Virus record (IMG/VR): IMGVR_UViG_3300020405_000009
Location: 1-35,519 of that record
Direction: 5' to 3' (one strand)
Source of the DNA: a virus
DNA length: 35,519 nt
The notes below the pieces were generated by a model, which did no database searches, had not been told where the DNA came from, and was given only the letters and a program-made list of their open reading frames with translations. Each line of letters opens with the position of its first letter. Positions within the stretch are counted from its first letter, which is position 1. Both the position numbers and the translations under genes were made by a program. Of this stretch, positions 29,440 to 35,519 are shown in pieces.

Positions 29440-30485
29440 TTTCAAATGTAGCAGGCGATAGACTATACACACAGATCAAAGAAAGATTATTGGATGCTTA
29501 TGATCATATTCACAGTACTGGCAATTGGATAGATGACAAGTACACAAATTCAGTTGAACAAAAACTTAAACTAATTACAGGCAGACGTCATGCCAAACTT
29601 GTTACCTCAGGCACAACTGCAATCCAAGTTGCTTTATTGGCGTGGGAACTGATTGATAAAAAAATTGCCTGTGTGAATTATAGTTACATTGCAAGTGCCA
29701 ATCAAGCCGCCATGCTGAATCATGTTGATTTTTTTGATGTGGATGCAAATGCACTACTTGACATTTCAACAGAATTCAATCAAGATGCAGTCATACCTGT
29801 GTCGTTGTATGGCAACACCATTGACTATGACAATTTGACCACAAGTGTAAGTACCAAGGTTGTAGTTGACTGTGCTCAAAGTCTAGGTGCCAAGTACAAA
29901 GGTAAACCAGATGGCAGTTTTGGTGACGTGTCAGTTTTTAGTTTTGCCAGAAATAAACCTGTGCCCACGGCAGGCACACATGGTGCTTTGGTTTGGGATG
30001 ACGACACAATGACTCACAAAATTGAAGCAGTATCTACTAATGGAAAATTAGGAAGAAACTCACCAATAAGTTCATTTGGCACCAACGGAACACCATATGA
30101 ATTACAAGCCGCTTGGATTGATATAGGCCTTGATCATATGGAATCATGGCAACAGAAAAGAAAACAGATACACGATTACTACCGTGATGCGTTTCATGAT
30201 GTGCCTTGTAGAATTATTGAACCAAACAAGCACTGTGAATCAAATAATCATAAATTTGCCATGGTGGTGGATAGCCGAGATGATTTATTTGATCATCTAC
30301 AAAAAAACAATATACAGGCTCTAAAACATTACACAGACAATTTTGCAAACTATTTTGGTTCTGATAAAACTTTTACTAAAACAGATTTATTGTGTAAATC
30401 AATTATAACACTTCCCAACCATGCGTGGATGACTGACGCGGAAGTAGACACAGTAGCAAACAAAGTTATAGAATTTTACAAATGA
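29436..30485 (+). CDS. DegT/DnrJ/EryC1/StrS-family PLP aminotransferase
   Basis: The 349-residue protein has VTSGTTAIQVALLAW (phosphate-binding SGTxA motif, about 56-70), VVVDCAQSLGAKYKG with the PLP-contacting Asp145 and Gln148, and FGDVSVFSFARNKPVPTAGTHGAL with Lys174 in the Schiff-base position. The order and spacing fit the sugar aminotransferase family. Such enzymes convert keto-sugars (usually nucleotide-linked) to amino-sugars. The C-terminal domain is shorter than the usual 370-390 total. It is linked by ATGA overlaps to a 2OG oxygenase before and an SDR/epimerase after, so the three probably serve one pathway. The substrate is not determined; a non-sugar amine route is possible. Confidence 0.85.
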   Translation: MISNVAGDRLYTQIKERLLDAYDHIHSTGNWIDDKYTNSVEQKLKLITGRRHAKLVTSGTTAIQVALLAWELIDKKIACVNYSYIASANQAAMLNHVDFFDVDANALLDISTEFNQDAVIPVSLYGNTIDYDNLTTSVSTKVVVDCAQSLGAKYKGKPDGSFGDVSVFSFARNKPVPTAGTHGALVWDDDTMTHKIEAVSTNGKLGRNSPISSFGTNGTPYELQAAWIDIGLDHMESWQQKRKQIHDYYRDAFHDVPCRIIEPNKHCESNNHKFAMVVDSRDDLFDHLQKNNIQALKHYTDNFANYFGSDKTFTKTDLLCKSIITLPNHAWMTDAEVDTVANKVIEFYK

Positions 30486-31018
30486 AAAAAATTGCAGTCA
30501 TAGGACACGACGGAACACTAGGATCAGAATTGATGAAACAGTCAAATACTGTGGCTGTGCCATGGATGTTTGAAAACGATCAAAAAATAATTGCTGATTG
30601 GTTTGAGTCTAATCATGACGTGGACACTGTATGGCATGTGGCAAGGACCTGTAGAAAACAAGGAACAAGACGCGACTCTGATACTTTTCTCATAGAACAA
30701 AAAGGTATGTTGGATCTAATGCAAACTAGAGCAAGACACTGTAGGTTTGTGTATGCTTCAAGCAAGATAGTATATGGTCTTGGCGGAGTAAGTGACAATC
30801 CAGAAGAAGTGTTGCCAGTTCATGATGTGGCCAAGCATTTTCTTGATAGCAAGGTGGGTATTCATAACTGTCCAGAATGGCAAAAAACCCGGCAGGTAAA
30901 CATAAATGATCTCGACACTAAGCGAGCCATATATGCCTGTACAAAATTGAGTAATGAACAAATCATACAAAAATATTGTTCCAATTACAAAATTATTAGA
31001 ATATGGGACATAGCATAG
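30482..31018 (+). CDS. Minimal NAD(P)-dependent epimerase/dehydratase-like SDR
   Basis: The 178-residue protein has the Rossmann motif GHDGTLG (residues 8-14), VDTVWHVART where extended SDRs have the strand-4 motif, FVYASSKIVYG with Ser93/Ser94, and the catalytic pair Tyr151-x3-Lys155 in YACTKLSNEQ. It stops about 20 residues after the YxxxK motif, whereas extended SDRs continue for another 100-150 residues carrying the substrate-binding domain. The next gene starts 16 bases before the stop, so the shortness looks designed and not due to cloning of an edge. RmlD/GalE-like sugar chemistry is the natural guess. It could be an active minimal form, work with a partner, or be a truncated relic. 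Confidence 0.7.
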   Translation: MKKIAVIGHDGTLGSELMKQSNTVAVPWMFENDQKIIADWFESNHDVDTVWHVARTCRKQGTRRDSDTFLIEQKGMLDLMQTRARHCRFVYASSKIVYGLGGVSDNPEEVLPVHDVAKHFLDSKVGIHNCPEWQKTRQVNINDLDTKRAIYACTKLSNEQIIQKYCSNYKIIRIWDIA

Positions 31019-31719
31019 ATTATAGAAAACTTTACCAAAAAGTTGAAACAGTTAACGATTGGCTGGATCTATTGAAGAATCCAGAGTTCAATTGGACTGA
31101 GTGTATGTTGAGTTTGTCAAATTACGAACCAGGGGATTACAGTTTTGAAAAAATAGGCAGTATAGGCGGCTCGTGGAATTTCCAGCAGGATAATTTGATA
31201 TTAAAAGCATCTCAAAGTTTAGACAATAATGATTATGCAGACAAATCAGAAATAGATTTTAAAAAACAACACAATTTTGATCACGGGTATATGGAATACG
31301 AGTCAGACCAATTGGCACACTCCATTGCCAAGGCATTGGGTTTTACAGATTACAAGGCCGCCATCAACGTACAAGAGCCTGGCAGTATCAAAAACCTACA
31401 CGCGGATTCATTGAATGGTTGGTTCAAAGATGTCGACAAATATAAGAATGTCAAGTTGGACAAGCATCTCAAACAACCAGTGGGCACCCAAGGATTGCAT
31501 CGTGTGTTTATTGCATTGACAGACTGGCAACCAGGCTGGATGTGGCAGTTTGGAGTTGATCATTGGACCAATTGGAAAAAAGGTGATGTCATTAATTTCG
31601 ATTGGCGTAACGTTCCGCACTGCACCGCAAATGCTGGTTACTCCTCGAGACCCATTTTGAAAATCACAGGCATCAGTACATTTATTGATAATAATAAGCA
31701 CTTTAATATTGCACTATAA
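31003..31719 (+). CDS. 2OG-Fe(II) oxygenase family protein (copy 5 of 7)
   Basis: The 238-residue protein has NVQEPGSIKNLHADSLNGW with ligands His133/Asp135, FIALTDWQPGWMWQFG, WKKGDVINFDWRNVPHCTANAG with the distal His206, and SSRPILKITG with Arg216 as 2OG anchor. It pairs with the gene at 32556: both share KKQHNFD/HQQHNFG, a long insert with KLxQP, TNWKKGDV and FDWR. It overlaps the SDR gene by 16 bases and ends the coupled operon that began at 27298. A TATAAATA late-promoter box overlaps its stop codon, so the next gene is transcribed separately. Substrate unknown. Confidence 0.82.
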   Translation: MGHSIDYRKLYQKVETVNDWLDLLKNPEFNWTECMLSLSNYEPGDYSFEKIGSIGGSWNFQQDNLILKASQSLDNNDYADKSEIDFKKQHNFDHGYMEYESDQLAHSIAKALGFTDYKAAINVQEPGSIKNLHADSLNGWFKDVDKYKNVKLDKHLKQPVGTQGLHRVFIALTDWQPGWMWQFGVDHWTNWKKGDVINFDWRNVPHCTANAGYSSRPILKITGISTFIDNNKHFNIAL

Positions 31720-31722
31720 ATA
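31715..31722 (+). promoter_or_regulatory. T4-late-like promoter TATAAATA
   Basis: A perfect TATAAATA overlaps the stop of the upstream gene and lies 33 bases before ATG 31756, with AGGAGA at about 31743-31748 as ribosome site. This is the best-formed late promoter plus leader in the window. Confidence 0.6.
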
Positions 31723-31755
31723 CTACGGAGTCAAAAAACCTATAGGAGACAAACT

Positions 31756-32505
31756 ATGTACAAGTTTGAAACTAAGACCAACGAAGAAGGCGTTATTGAA
31801 AACGTAATCAATCACCAACCAGAAGGATACAATCCATCAACTGGTATATATGCTTCTTCATACATTTTCCAAGGTGAATGGGAAGATGAACTTAAGGCTC
31901 TAAACTTTACTAAAAGAGGTAAAGGCTTCAAAGAAGTTGAGAAAGTTGACGCCATGAAAGGTCAAGACACTCAATACCTTTACAATTCTTTTAGAAGTGC
32001 TGATGGTAAGGACACTACTCACGATCAGTTACAAGACTTCTGGGCAGAAGAAAATCCAGCAGACTACAAAGACACTAATTCAAAACTTTCTTCACCAAAA
32101 CTGGCCGCGATCTGCGATTGGTTCCAGTGTGAGAAAACTAGAATTAGAATCTTTCAGCAACAACCAGGTGCTTATATGCAAATGCACACAGACTTTGATA
32201 ACCAAAGAGGTAACGAATACGGTGAGACTTTGAGAATCTTTGTGCAATTGACAGATCAACCAGGTGGTGCTTGGTATAGATTCAAGACTGCTGATTCAGA
32301 AGTTAGCATTAACTTACAAAAAGGTCAGTTTTTGATTTTCAATCCAGATCATACTGGACACCAAACTCAAAACTTAACTGACGTTCCAAGAAATGCTTTC
32401 ATGTTAGTTGTTAAAAGAAACGCATGGTTAGACGCTTTGACACAAAACGAGACTATGACTTTTATCAATGTAAATGAACTTGCAGAGCAAAAGAAAGCAG
32501 TTTAA
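31756..32505 (+). CDS. 2OG-Fe(II) oxygenase family protein, divergent (copy 6 of 7)
   Basis: The 249-residue protein has RIRIFQQQPGAYMQMHTDFDN with ligands His144/Asp146, IFVQLTDQPGGAWYRF, LQKGQFLIFNPDHTGHQTQN with the distal His202, and PRNAFMLVV with Arg212. It is the outlier of the seven: GQ replaces GD and TGHQTQN replaces PHxTAN, and the N-terminus opens MYKFETKTNEEGV. It has its own late-type promoter and a strong AGGAGA ribosome site, and codon use looks tuned for high expression. It therefore seems regulated apart from the upstream operon, perhaps made late in infection. A hairpin overlapping the next promoter lies 16 bases after the stop. Confidence 0.8.
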   Translation: MYKFETKTNEEGVIENVINHQPEGYNPSTGIYASSYIFQGEWEDELKALNFTKRGKGFKEVEKVDAMKGQDTQYLYNSFRSADGKDTTHDQLQDFWAEENPADYKDTNSKLSSPKLAAICDWFQCEKTRIRIFQQQPGAYMQMHTDFDNQRGNEYGETLRIFVQLTDQPGGAWYRFKTADSEVSINLQKGQFLIFNPDHTGHQTQNLTDVPRNAFMLVVKRNAWLDALTQNETMTFINVNELAEQKKAV

Positions 32506-32510
32506 ACTAC

Positions 32511-32548
32511 TTTACAGAAACGTAGCGGTGTGTTATAATACCGCTACG
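32511..32548 (+). promoter_or_regulatory. Promoter TTTACA-17-TATAAT with a palindrome centred on the -10 box
   Basis: TTTACA 32511-32516 and TATAAT 32534-32539 are 17 bases apart. CGTAGCGGT (32521-32529) and ACCGCTACG (32540-32548) are perfect 9-base inverted arms with a 10-base spacer holding the -10 box. This would suit an operator or a terminator for the upstream gene; there is no U-tract. The next ATG is at 32556. Confidence 0.62.
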
Positions 32549-32555
32549 ACAATTT

Positions 32556-33302
32556 ATGCCTGATTCATACACACAAGATAAATGGAACGCAATCAACACA
32601 GTGCAAGATTTTTTATCATTTTGTGAAGATCCGCAGTGTGATACTCAAAATTTTTTTACAAGTTTAATTGATATCAACCAAAGTAGTTTTTGGCACGCAG
32701 GCAATGTTGACTTTGACATAGACATAGAGGATTTAATATCACAGACACCTGAGATAAAAGCAAGTGAATTGTCACTAACTACCATGCATCCTGCAGAATT
32801 AAAATATCATCAACAACATAATTTTGGTAACGGATATGACAGGATAAAACCAAACGCAGACGTCTTAAAAATTGTGTCAGCATTAGGATTTAAACAAAAT
32901 GCAAGTGTTTGGGTAAACAATCAACCCCCAGGGTCGTTGATGGGTAGGCATGTAGATAGTATCAGTTGTTTCACCTATGAAAACTCTAATGAAGAACAGA
33001 TTCTTAGAATGCAATATGATAAAAAATTACGGCAACCATCTTTACTAAAACCAATTTGGAGATGTTTTGTAGCACTAGCAGATTGGCGTCCAGGACAGAT
33101 TGTAAATTTTGAACCTAATTTTTGGACCAACTGGAAAAAAGGAGATGTTGTGTTTTTTGATTGGCGACATACTCCGCATAGCACAGCAAATTGTAGTGAC
33201 CAAGCACGACCATTCTTGAAAATCACAGGAGTCATTGAAAAAGACGATTGGGTAATTGAATCCAAAACAACCAAGCCATACCAGTTTTCAATACATGAAT
33301 AA
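32556..33302 (+). CDS. 2OG-Fe(II) oxygenase family protein (copy 7 of 7)
   Basis: The 248-residue protein has VWVNNQPPGSLMGRHVDSIS with ligands His132/Asp134, FVALADWRPGQIVNFE, TNWKKGDVVFFDWRHTPHSTAN with the distal His208, and ARPFLKITG with Arg218. It is the clear sister of copy 5 (31003), sharing length, insert position and the TNWKKGDV-FDWR-PHxTAN-RPxLKITG block, and more distantly of copy 1 (1112). It has its own promoter with the overlapping palindrome. The next gene, a PP-loop ATPase, begins 8 bases before its stop, so the two form a coupled pair. Substrate unknown. Confidence 0.82.
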   Translation: MPDSYTQDKWNAINTVQDFLSFCEDPQCDTQNFFTSLIDINQSSFWHAGNVDFDIDIEDLISQTPEIKASELSLTTMHPAELKYHQQHNFGNGYDRIKPNADVLKIVSALGFKQNASVWVNNQPPGSLMGRHVDSISCFTYENSNEEQILRMQYDKKLRQPSLLKPIWRCFVALADWRPGQIVNFEPNFWTNWKKGDVVFFDWRHTPHSTANCSDQARPFLKITGVIEKDDWVIESKTTKPYQFSIHE

Positions 33303-34425
33303 CATTAATGACCAGTGGTGGTATGAAGTCAATGGACAAAGGTTTGACAACAAACTAATTGCAATAAAAAATTCTAATGAAAAAACACAGCCGGTACATT
33401 TTCATTGCCCAAAAAATTACTACACACAAGACTTCTCCAAAAAACCTACAGACACTCTGGACGTATTATTAAAACAACAAGCACAAAAAATACGCGATAC
33501 ATACAAAACTGTTAGATTATACTTCTCGGGTGGGTCAGACAGTTATCTTGTGTTGAAAACATTTATTGATAATAAAATACCAATTGACGAAATAATTTGT
33601 TTGAAAAGTGGATTAGGTGAATCAGACTTTGAAATAACAGATTATGGAATTCCATTACTCCACAAACACAAAGAGTCATTACGTCAAACTAAAATTACAA
33701 TCAGTGAGCCATCTATCAAAGATTACTATGACTATTACCACACAGGTGTTACAGACAAAAAAATTGAAATTGGTTATTTCACCTATCACTCATATCTACG
33801 ATTGCATCAACAACATGAAATATGGAACGAACAAAATATTAATTCAGAAACTGCAAACATAAGAGGCTTTGACAAACCAAAAGTAATTAAAGTAGGTGAG
33901 GACTGGTACACATATTTTGTTGATGTGGAAATTGAACCTATGGGTCATATGATAAATTTTTTCAGTATTGATCCTAACATACAGAGCAAACAAGCACACA
34001 TGCTTTTGGAAAAAATTCACACAATAAATTATGAGAAAGACACAGATATCTGGAATAATCAAAAATTTTGGAATGAAAGCATTGGCAGAAATTTCACAAA
34101 CGACTTACCCTTGAAAAATATATTTTTAGGTGCAAAAAATAATTTTGTAAACCACAACAACAATCAATTTTATTATTACAACACAAAAGAAAAATTTGCC
34201 CTCGAACATGTTAAGTCTCGTTCAAGTGATATCCTTGACATGTATGCGCATAGCCTAGATGAACTAAATCAGTATACTACAAACACATGGTGGAACAACA
34301 ATAAACCTGAATTAGGCACCATTGGTATATTTTCAGAATTTTTTTGTCTAACCAAAAAATCAGTTAAAACTGTAGACGAATTATATCCAGATGGCTTTAA
34401 AAGTCAATGGAATAGCGGTTTTTAA
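33295..34425 (+). CDS. PP-loop (N-type ATP pyrophosphatase) family protein
   Basis: From ATG 33295 (8-base overlap with the oxygenase gene) the 376-residue protein has VRLYFSGGSDSYLVLKTFID at about 73-92. SGGSDS (78-83) is the pyrophosphate-binding loop of the asparagine synthetase C-domain/QueC/GuaA superfamily. No glutaminase domain is fused, and no cysteine cluster of tRNA-thiolation enzymes is visible. The remainder is aromatic and Asn-rich. Members adenylate a carboxyl or carbonyl group so that an amine or sulfur can attack it; the substrate cannot be named. In context it may carry out an amidation or ligation step next to oxygenase chemistry. A frame extension to 33256 is less likely, since it lies within the upstream gene. 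Confidence 0.72.
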   Translation: MNNINDQWWYEVNGQRFDNKLIAIKNSNEKTQPVHFHCPKNYYTQDFSKKPTDTLDVLLKQQAQKIRDTYKTVRLYFSGGSDSYLVLKTFIDNKIPIDEIICLKSGLGESDFEITDYGIPLLHKHKESLRQTKITISEPSIKDYYDYYHTGVTDKKIEIGYFTYHSYLRLHQQHEIWNEQNINSETANIRGFDKPKVIKVGEDWYTYFVDVEIEPMGHMINFFSIDPNIQSKQAHMLLEKIHTINYEKDTDIWNNQKFWNESIGRNFTNDLPLKNIFLGAKNNFVNHNNNQFYYYNTKEKFALEHVKSRSSDILDMYAHSLDELNQYTTNTWWNNNKPELGTIGIFSEFFCLTKKSVKTVDELYPDGFKSQWNSGF

Positions 34426-34430
34426 CATAG

Positions 34431-34466
34431 TTGACGGAAATACCATTACCTGCTATAATAGTGGTA
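34431..34466 (+). promoter_or_regulatory. Promoter TTGACG-17-TATAAT with an inverted repeat around the -10 box
   Basis: TTGACG 34431-34436 and TATAAT 34454-34459 are 17 bases apart. TACCATTA (34441-34448) and TAGTGGTA (34459-34466) form an 8-pair stem with one G-U and a 10-base loop, centred at the start of the -10 box, the same geometry as at 32521-32548. Downstream, TTAGGAGGAACAACT gives a very strong ribosome site for ATG 34484. Confidence 0.72.
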
Positions 34467-34483
34467 ATTTAGGAGGAACAACT

Positions 34484-34840
34484 ATGTATAAATGTTCAGC
34501 GAAAGCACAATTAGTAATGGATCAGGTTAGAGCAAGATGTCAATCTGATACACAGACTAACAACAAGTGGACTGGTAGATCTGGAAACTACATGTATATC
34601 ATGGGCAGAGAGAATGCTGATGGTAAGGCAACAGGTGTTGTACACAAGATTTCAGAAGACGGTTCGCACAAATTATGTGGATCATTTAAAATTATGAGTG
34701 ATGGAATTATCACTAGATTCACTGGTTTGTCAAAAGCAGACTGGAATTCATTTATGAATTCTGCAGAAACAGAATACAAAGCAAAATATTCTGAGACTGC
34801 TCCAGCAGAAGAAACAACAGCAGAAAAAGTTGCTGTGTAA
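34484..34840 (+). CDS. Small highly expressed-looking protein of unknown function
   Basis: From ATG 34484, 7-8 bases after AGGAGG, the 118-residue product begins MYKCSAKAQLVMDQVRARC and has a beta-rich middle (NYMYIMGRENADGKATGVVHKI, SHKLCGSFKIMSDGIITRF). It ends in an Ala/Glu-rich tail (SETAPAEETTAEKVAV). Three cysteines in the first 70 residues might bind metal or form disulfides, but no known motif is met. A near-consensus promoter, perfect ribosome site and following hairpin make it a self-contained monocistronic unit of probable high early expression. The frame extends upstream to 34391 but that part lies in the previous gene. The family is not recognised. Confidence 0.66.
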   Translation: MYKCSAKAQLVMDQVRARCQSDTQTNNKWTGRSGNYMYIMGRENADGKATGVVHKISEDGSHKLCGSFKIMSDGIITRFTGLSKADWNSFMNSAETEYKAKYSETAPAEETTAEKVAV

Positions 34841-34850
34841 ATACAGAAAA

Positions 34851-34900
34851 GATAGCAGGTTCGCAAGTTTGCAATATTTTTCGCGGCCTGCTATCATTTA
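34851..34900 (+). terminator. Hairpin after the gene at 34484, probable terminator
   Basis: GATAGCAGG (34851-34859) pairs perfectly with CCTGCTATC (34887-34895), and inner CGC/GCG extends the fold; ATTTATTAT follows. The U-tract is poor and the loop long, so termination may be partial, allowing read-through into the hydrolase gene. Confidence 0.6.
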
Positions 34901-34902
34901 TT

Positions 34903-35519
34903 ATGCAGAAAAATACATTTAACAATCTACGTTTAATATGTTTCACAGTGGTTTTAATAACCATCGTTATTGCTTCTGCATTTTTAGTTGGCACATTTTA
35001 TCCGAACAAGTGGACTACTTTAAATATTCAAAAGGATTTTCATAAAAAAGAAGTAAAAGAAGTCATATATTTAGGTTTGGTACAACCTGAATTTGAATAC
35101 ACAGACAAAGCCAGTTTTATTACAGCAACAGGCAAGTGTATTGATTATCTTAACTTCACCACAGACAGATTGAGCAGAGTGCCCACATCCATGATTATTG
35201 CCATGGCCGGCGTTGAATCTGGTTGGGGTACCAGTAGATTTGCCAACGAAGGTAATGCACTTTTTGGTGTAAGAACTTGGGATGAAACAGTACCACAGAT
35301 CAAACCACTGGATCTACCTAATGCAGATTTTGGTGTCAAAAAATACAAAACGAAATGTGACAGTGTCAAAGACATGGTTCGTATATTGAATTCACATCCT
35401 GCCTATGAAAAATTCAGAGAAGAACGAGAAAAACAAATAGATGCAGGTAAATGGGAGTACAAGGCGTTGTTAAATGGCATAACTGCATGGAGTACCAACC
35501 CAAAATACAAAGATATTAT
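34903..35519 (+). CDS. Membrane-anchored Bax/glucosaminidase-type murein hydrolase (3' truncated)
   Basis: The reading frame opens at ATG 34903 and runs off the end of the window (205 visible residues). Residues 9-32 form one hydrophobic helix after a short basic start, an N-terminal anchor or uncleaved signal. From about 90 the sequence reads RVPTSMIIAMAGVESGWGTSRFANEGNALFGVRTWDE. This is the glucosaminidase (GH73-like)/Bax signature, with Glu105 as likely catalytic acid in VESGWG and the NxLFGxR motif. It would cleave peptidoglycan in the periplasm, for lysis or envelope remodelling. It starts 8 bases after the hairpin arm of the preceding gene, without a strong ribosome site. Confidence 0.8.
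   Translation, partial: MQKNTFNNLRLICFTVVLITIVIASAFLVGTFYPNKWTTLNIQKDFHKKEVKEVIYLGLVQPEFEYTDKASFITATGKCIDYLNFTTDRLSRVPTSMIIAMAGVESGWGTSRFANEGNALFGVRTWDETVPQIKPLDLPNADFGVKKYKTKCDSVKDMVRILNSHPAYEKFREEREKQIDAGKWEYKALLNGITAWSTNPKYKDI

Noticed and set aside
34391-34483. N-terminal extension of the protein at 34484
   Set aside because: It would cross the promoter and the end of the upstream gene; the ATG at 34484 has a perfect ribosome site.
1-35519. CRISPR arrays, insertion sequences, integrase or att sites, tRNA genes
   Set aside because: No regularly spaced repeats, transposase or integrase motifs, or tRNA cloverleafs other than the tmRNA acceptor domain were seen.

Overview
The window reads as a contiguous piece of an AT-rich marine T4-like myophage genome; both ends are cut inside genes. 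Evidence for a phage: a PAAR tail-spike tip protein, a beta-helix tail fibre/tailspike, a short coiled-coil protein with a C-terminal membrane helix, a Bax/glucosaminidase-type murein hydrolase, an MGME1-like exonuclease, class Ia ribonucleotide reductase, and many small genes of the kind seen in marine T4-like phages. Genes are tightly packed, mostly on one strand, with ATGA/TAATG overlaps. Two promoter classes recur: sigma70-like TTGACA-17-TATAAT sites and T4-late-like (T)ATAAATA sites. The host is inferred, not shown. A cytochrome b of the bc1 type (not split b6), a circularly permuted two-piece tmRNA and a possible TctC-like receptor fragment point to a marine alphaproteobacterium such as SAR11 rather than a cyanobacterium.

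Layout. 1-3 kb: a cut gene resembling the C-terminus of a TctC-type solute receptor, a sulfotransferase-like protein, a 2OG-Fe(II) oxygenase and two tandem methyltransferases. 3-6.4 kb: a KxDG-motif nucleotidyltransferase/ligase-like protein, a lone minus-strand glycosyltransferase and a conserved phage protein. 6.4-7.8 kb: three tandem paralogues with strong ribosome sites and a shared terminator, probably abundant virion proteins. 7.8-11.3 kb: a second sulfotransferase-like gene and small phage genes. 11.3-13.6 kb: two coupled radical SAM proteins. 13.6-16.6 kb: exonuclease, tail fibre, SGNH-like protein. 16.8-21.6 kb: nrdA, nrdB and a complete cytochrome b. 21.6-23.2 kb: PAAR protein and a large partner. 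23.2-23.9 kb: a two-gene minus operon diverging from a permuted ssrA gene with a 22-residue tag ending in LAA. 24-27.3 kb: small early-type genes, a ParB/Srx-fold protein, an HNH-like protein, and two unexplained structured non-coding stretches around two small genes. 27.3-34.4 kb: an accessory island with six more 2OG-Fe(II) oxygenases, a DegT-family aminotransferase, a minimal SDR/epimerase and a PP-loop ATPase. 34.4-35.5 kb: a small highly expressed-looking gene, a hairpin, and the 5' part of the murein hydrolase.

Working together: nrdAB with cytochrome b could support nucleotide supply and respiration during infection, and tmRNA could rescue stalled ribosomes. The 2OG oxygenase/aminotransferase/SDR island, with the sulfotransferases, methyltransferases, radical SAM proteins and glycosyltransferase, looks like a biosynthetic or modification programme whose product cannot be read from sequence. 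The best candidates for something undescribed are that island, the phage cytochrome b, the phage permuted tmRNA, and the promoter/leader architecture (late and early promoters placed so that transcription would start at the ATG).
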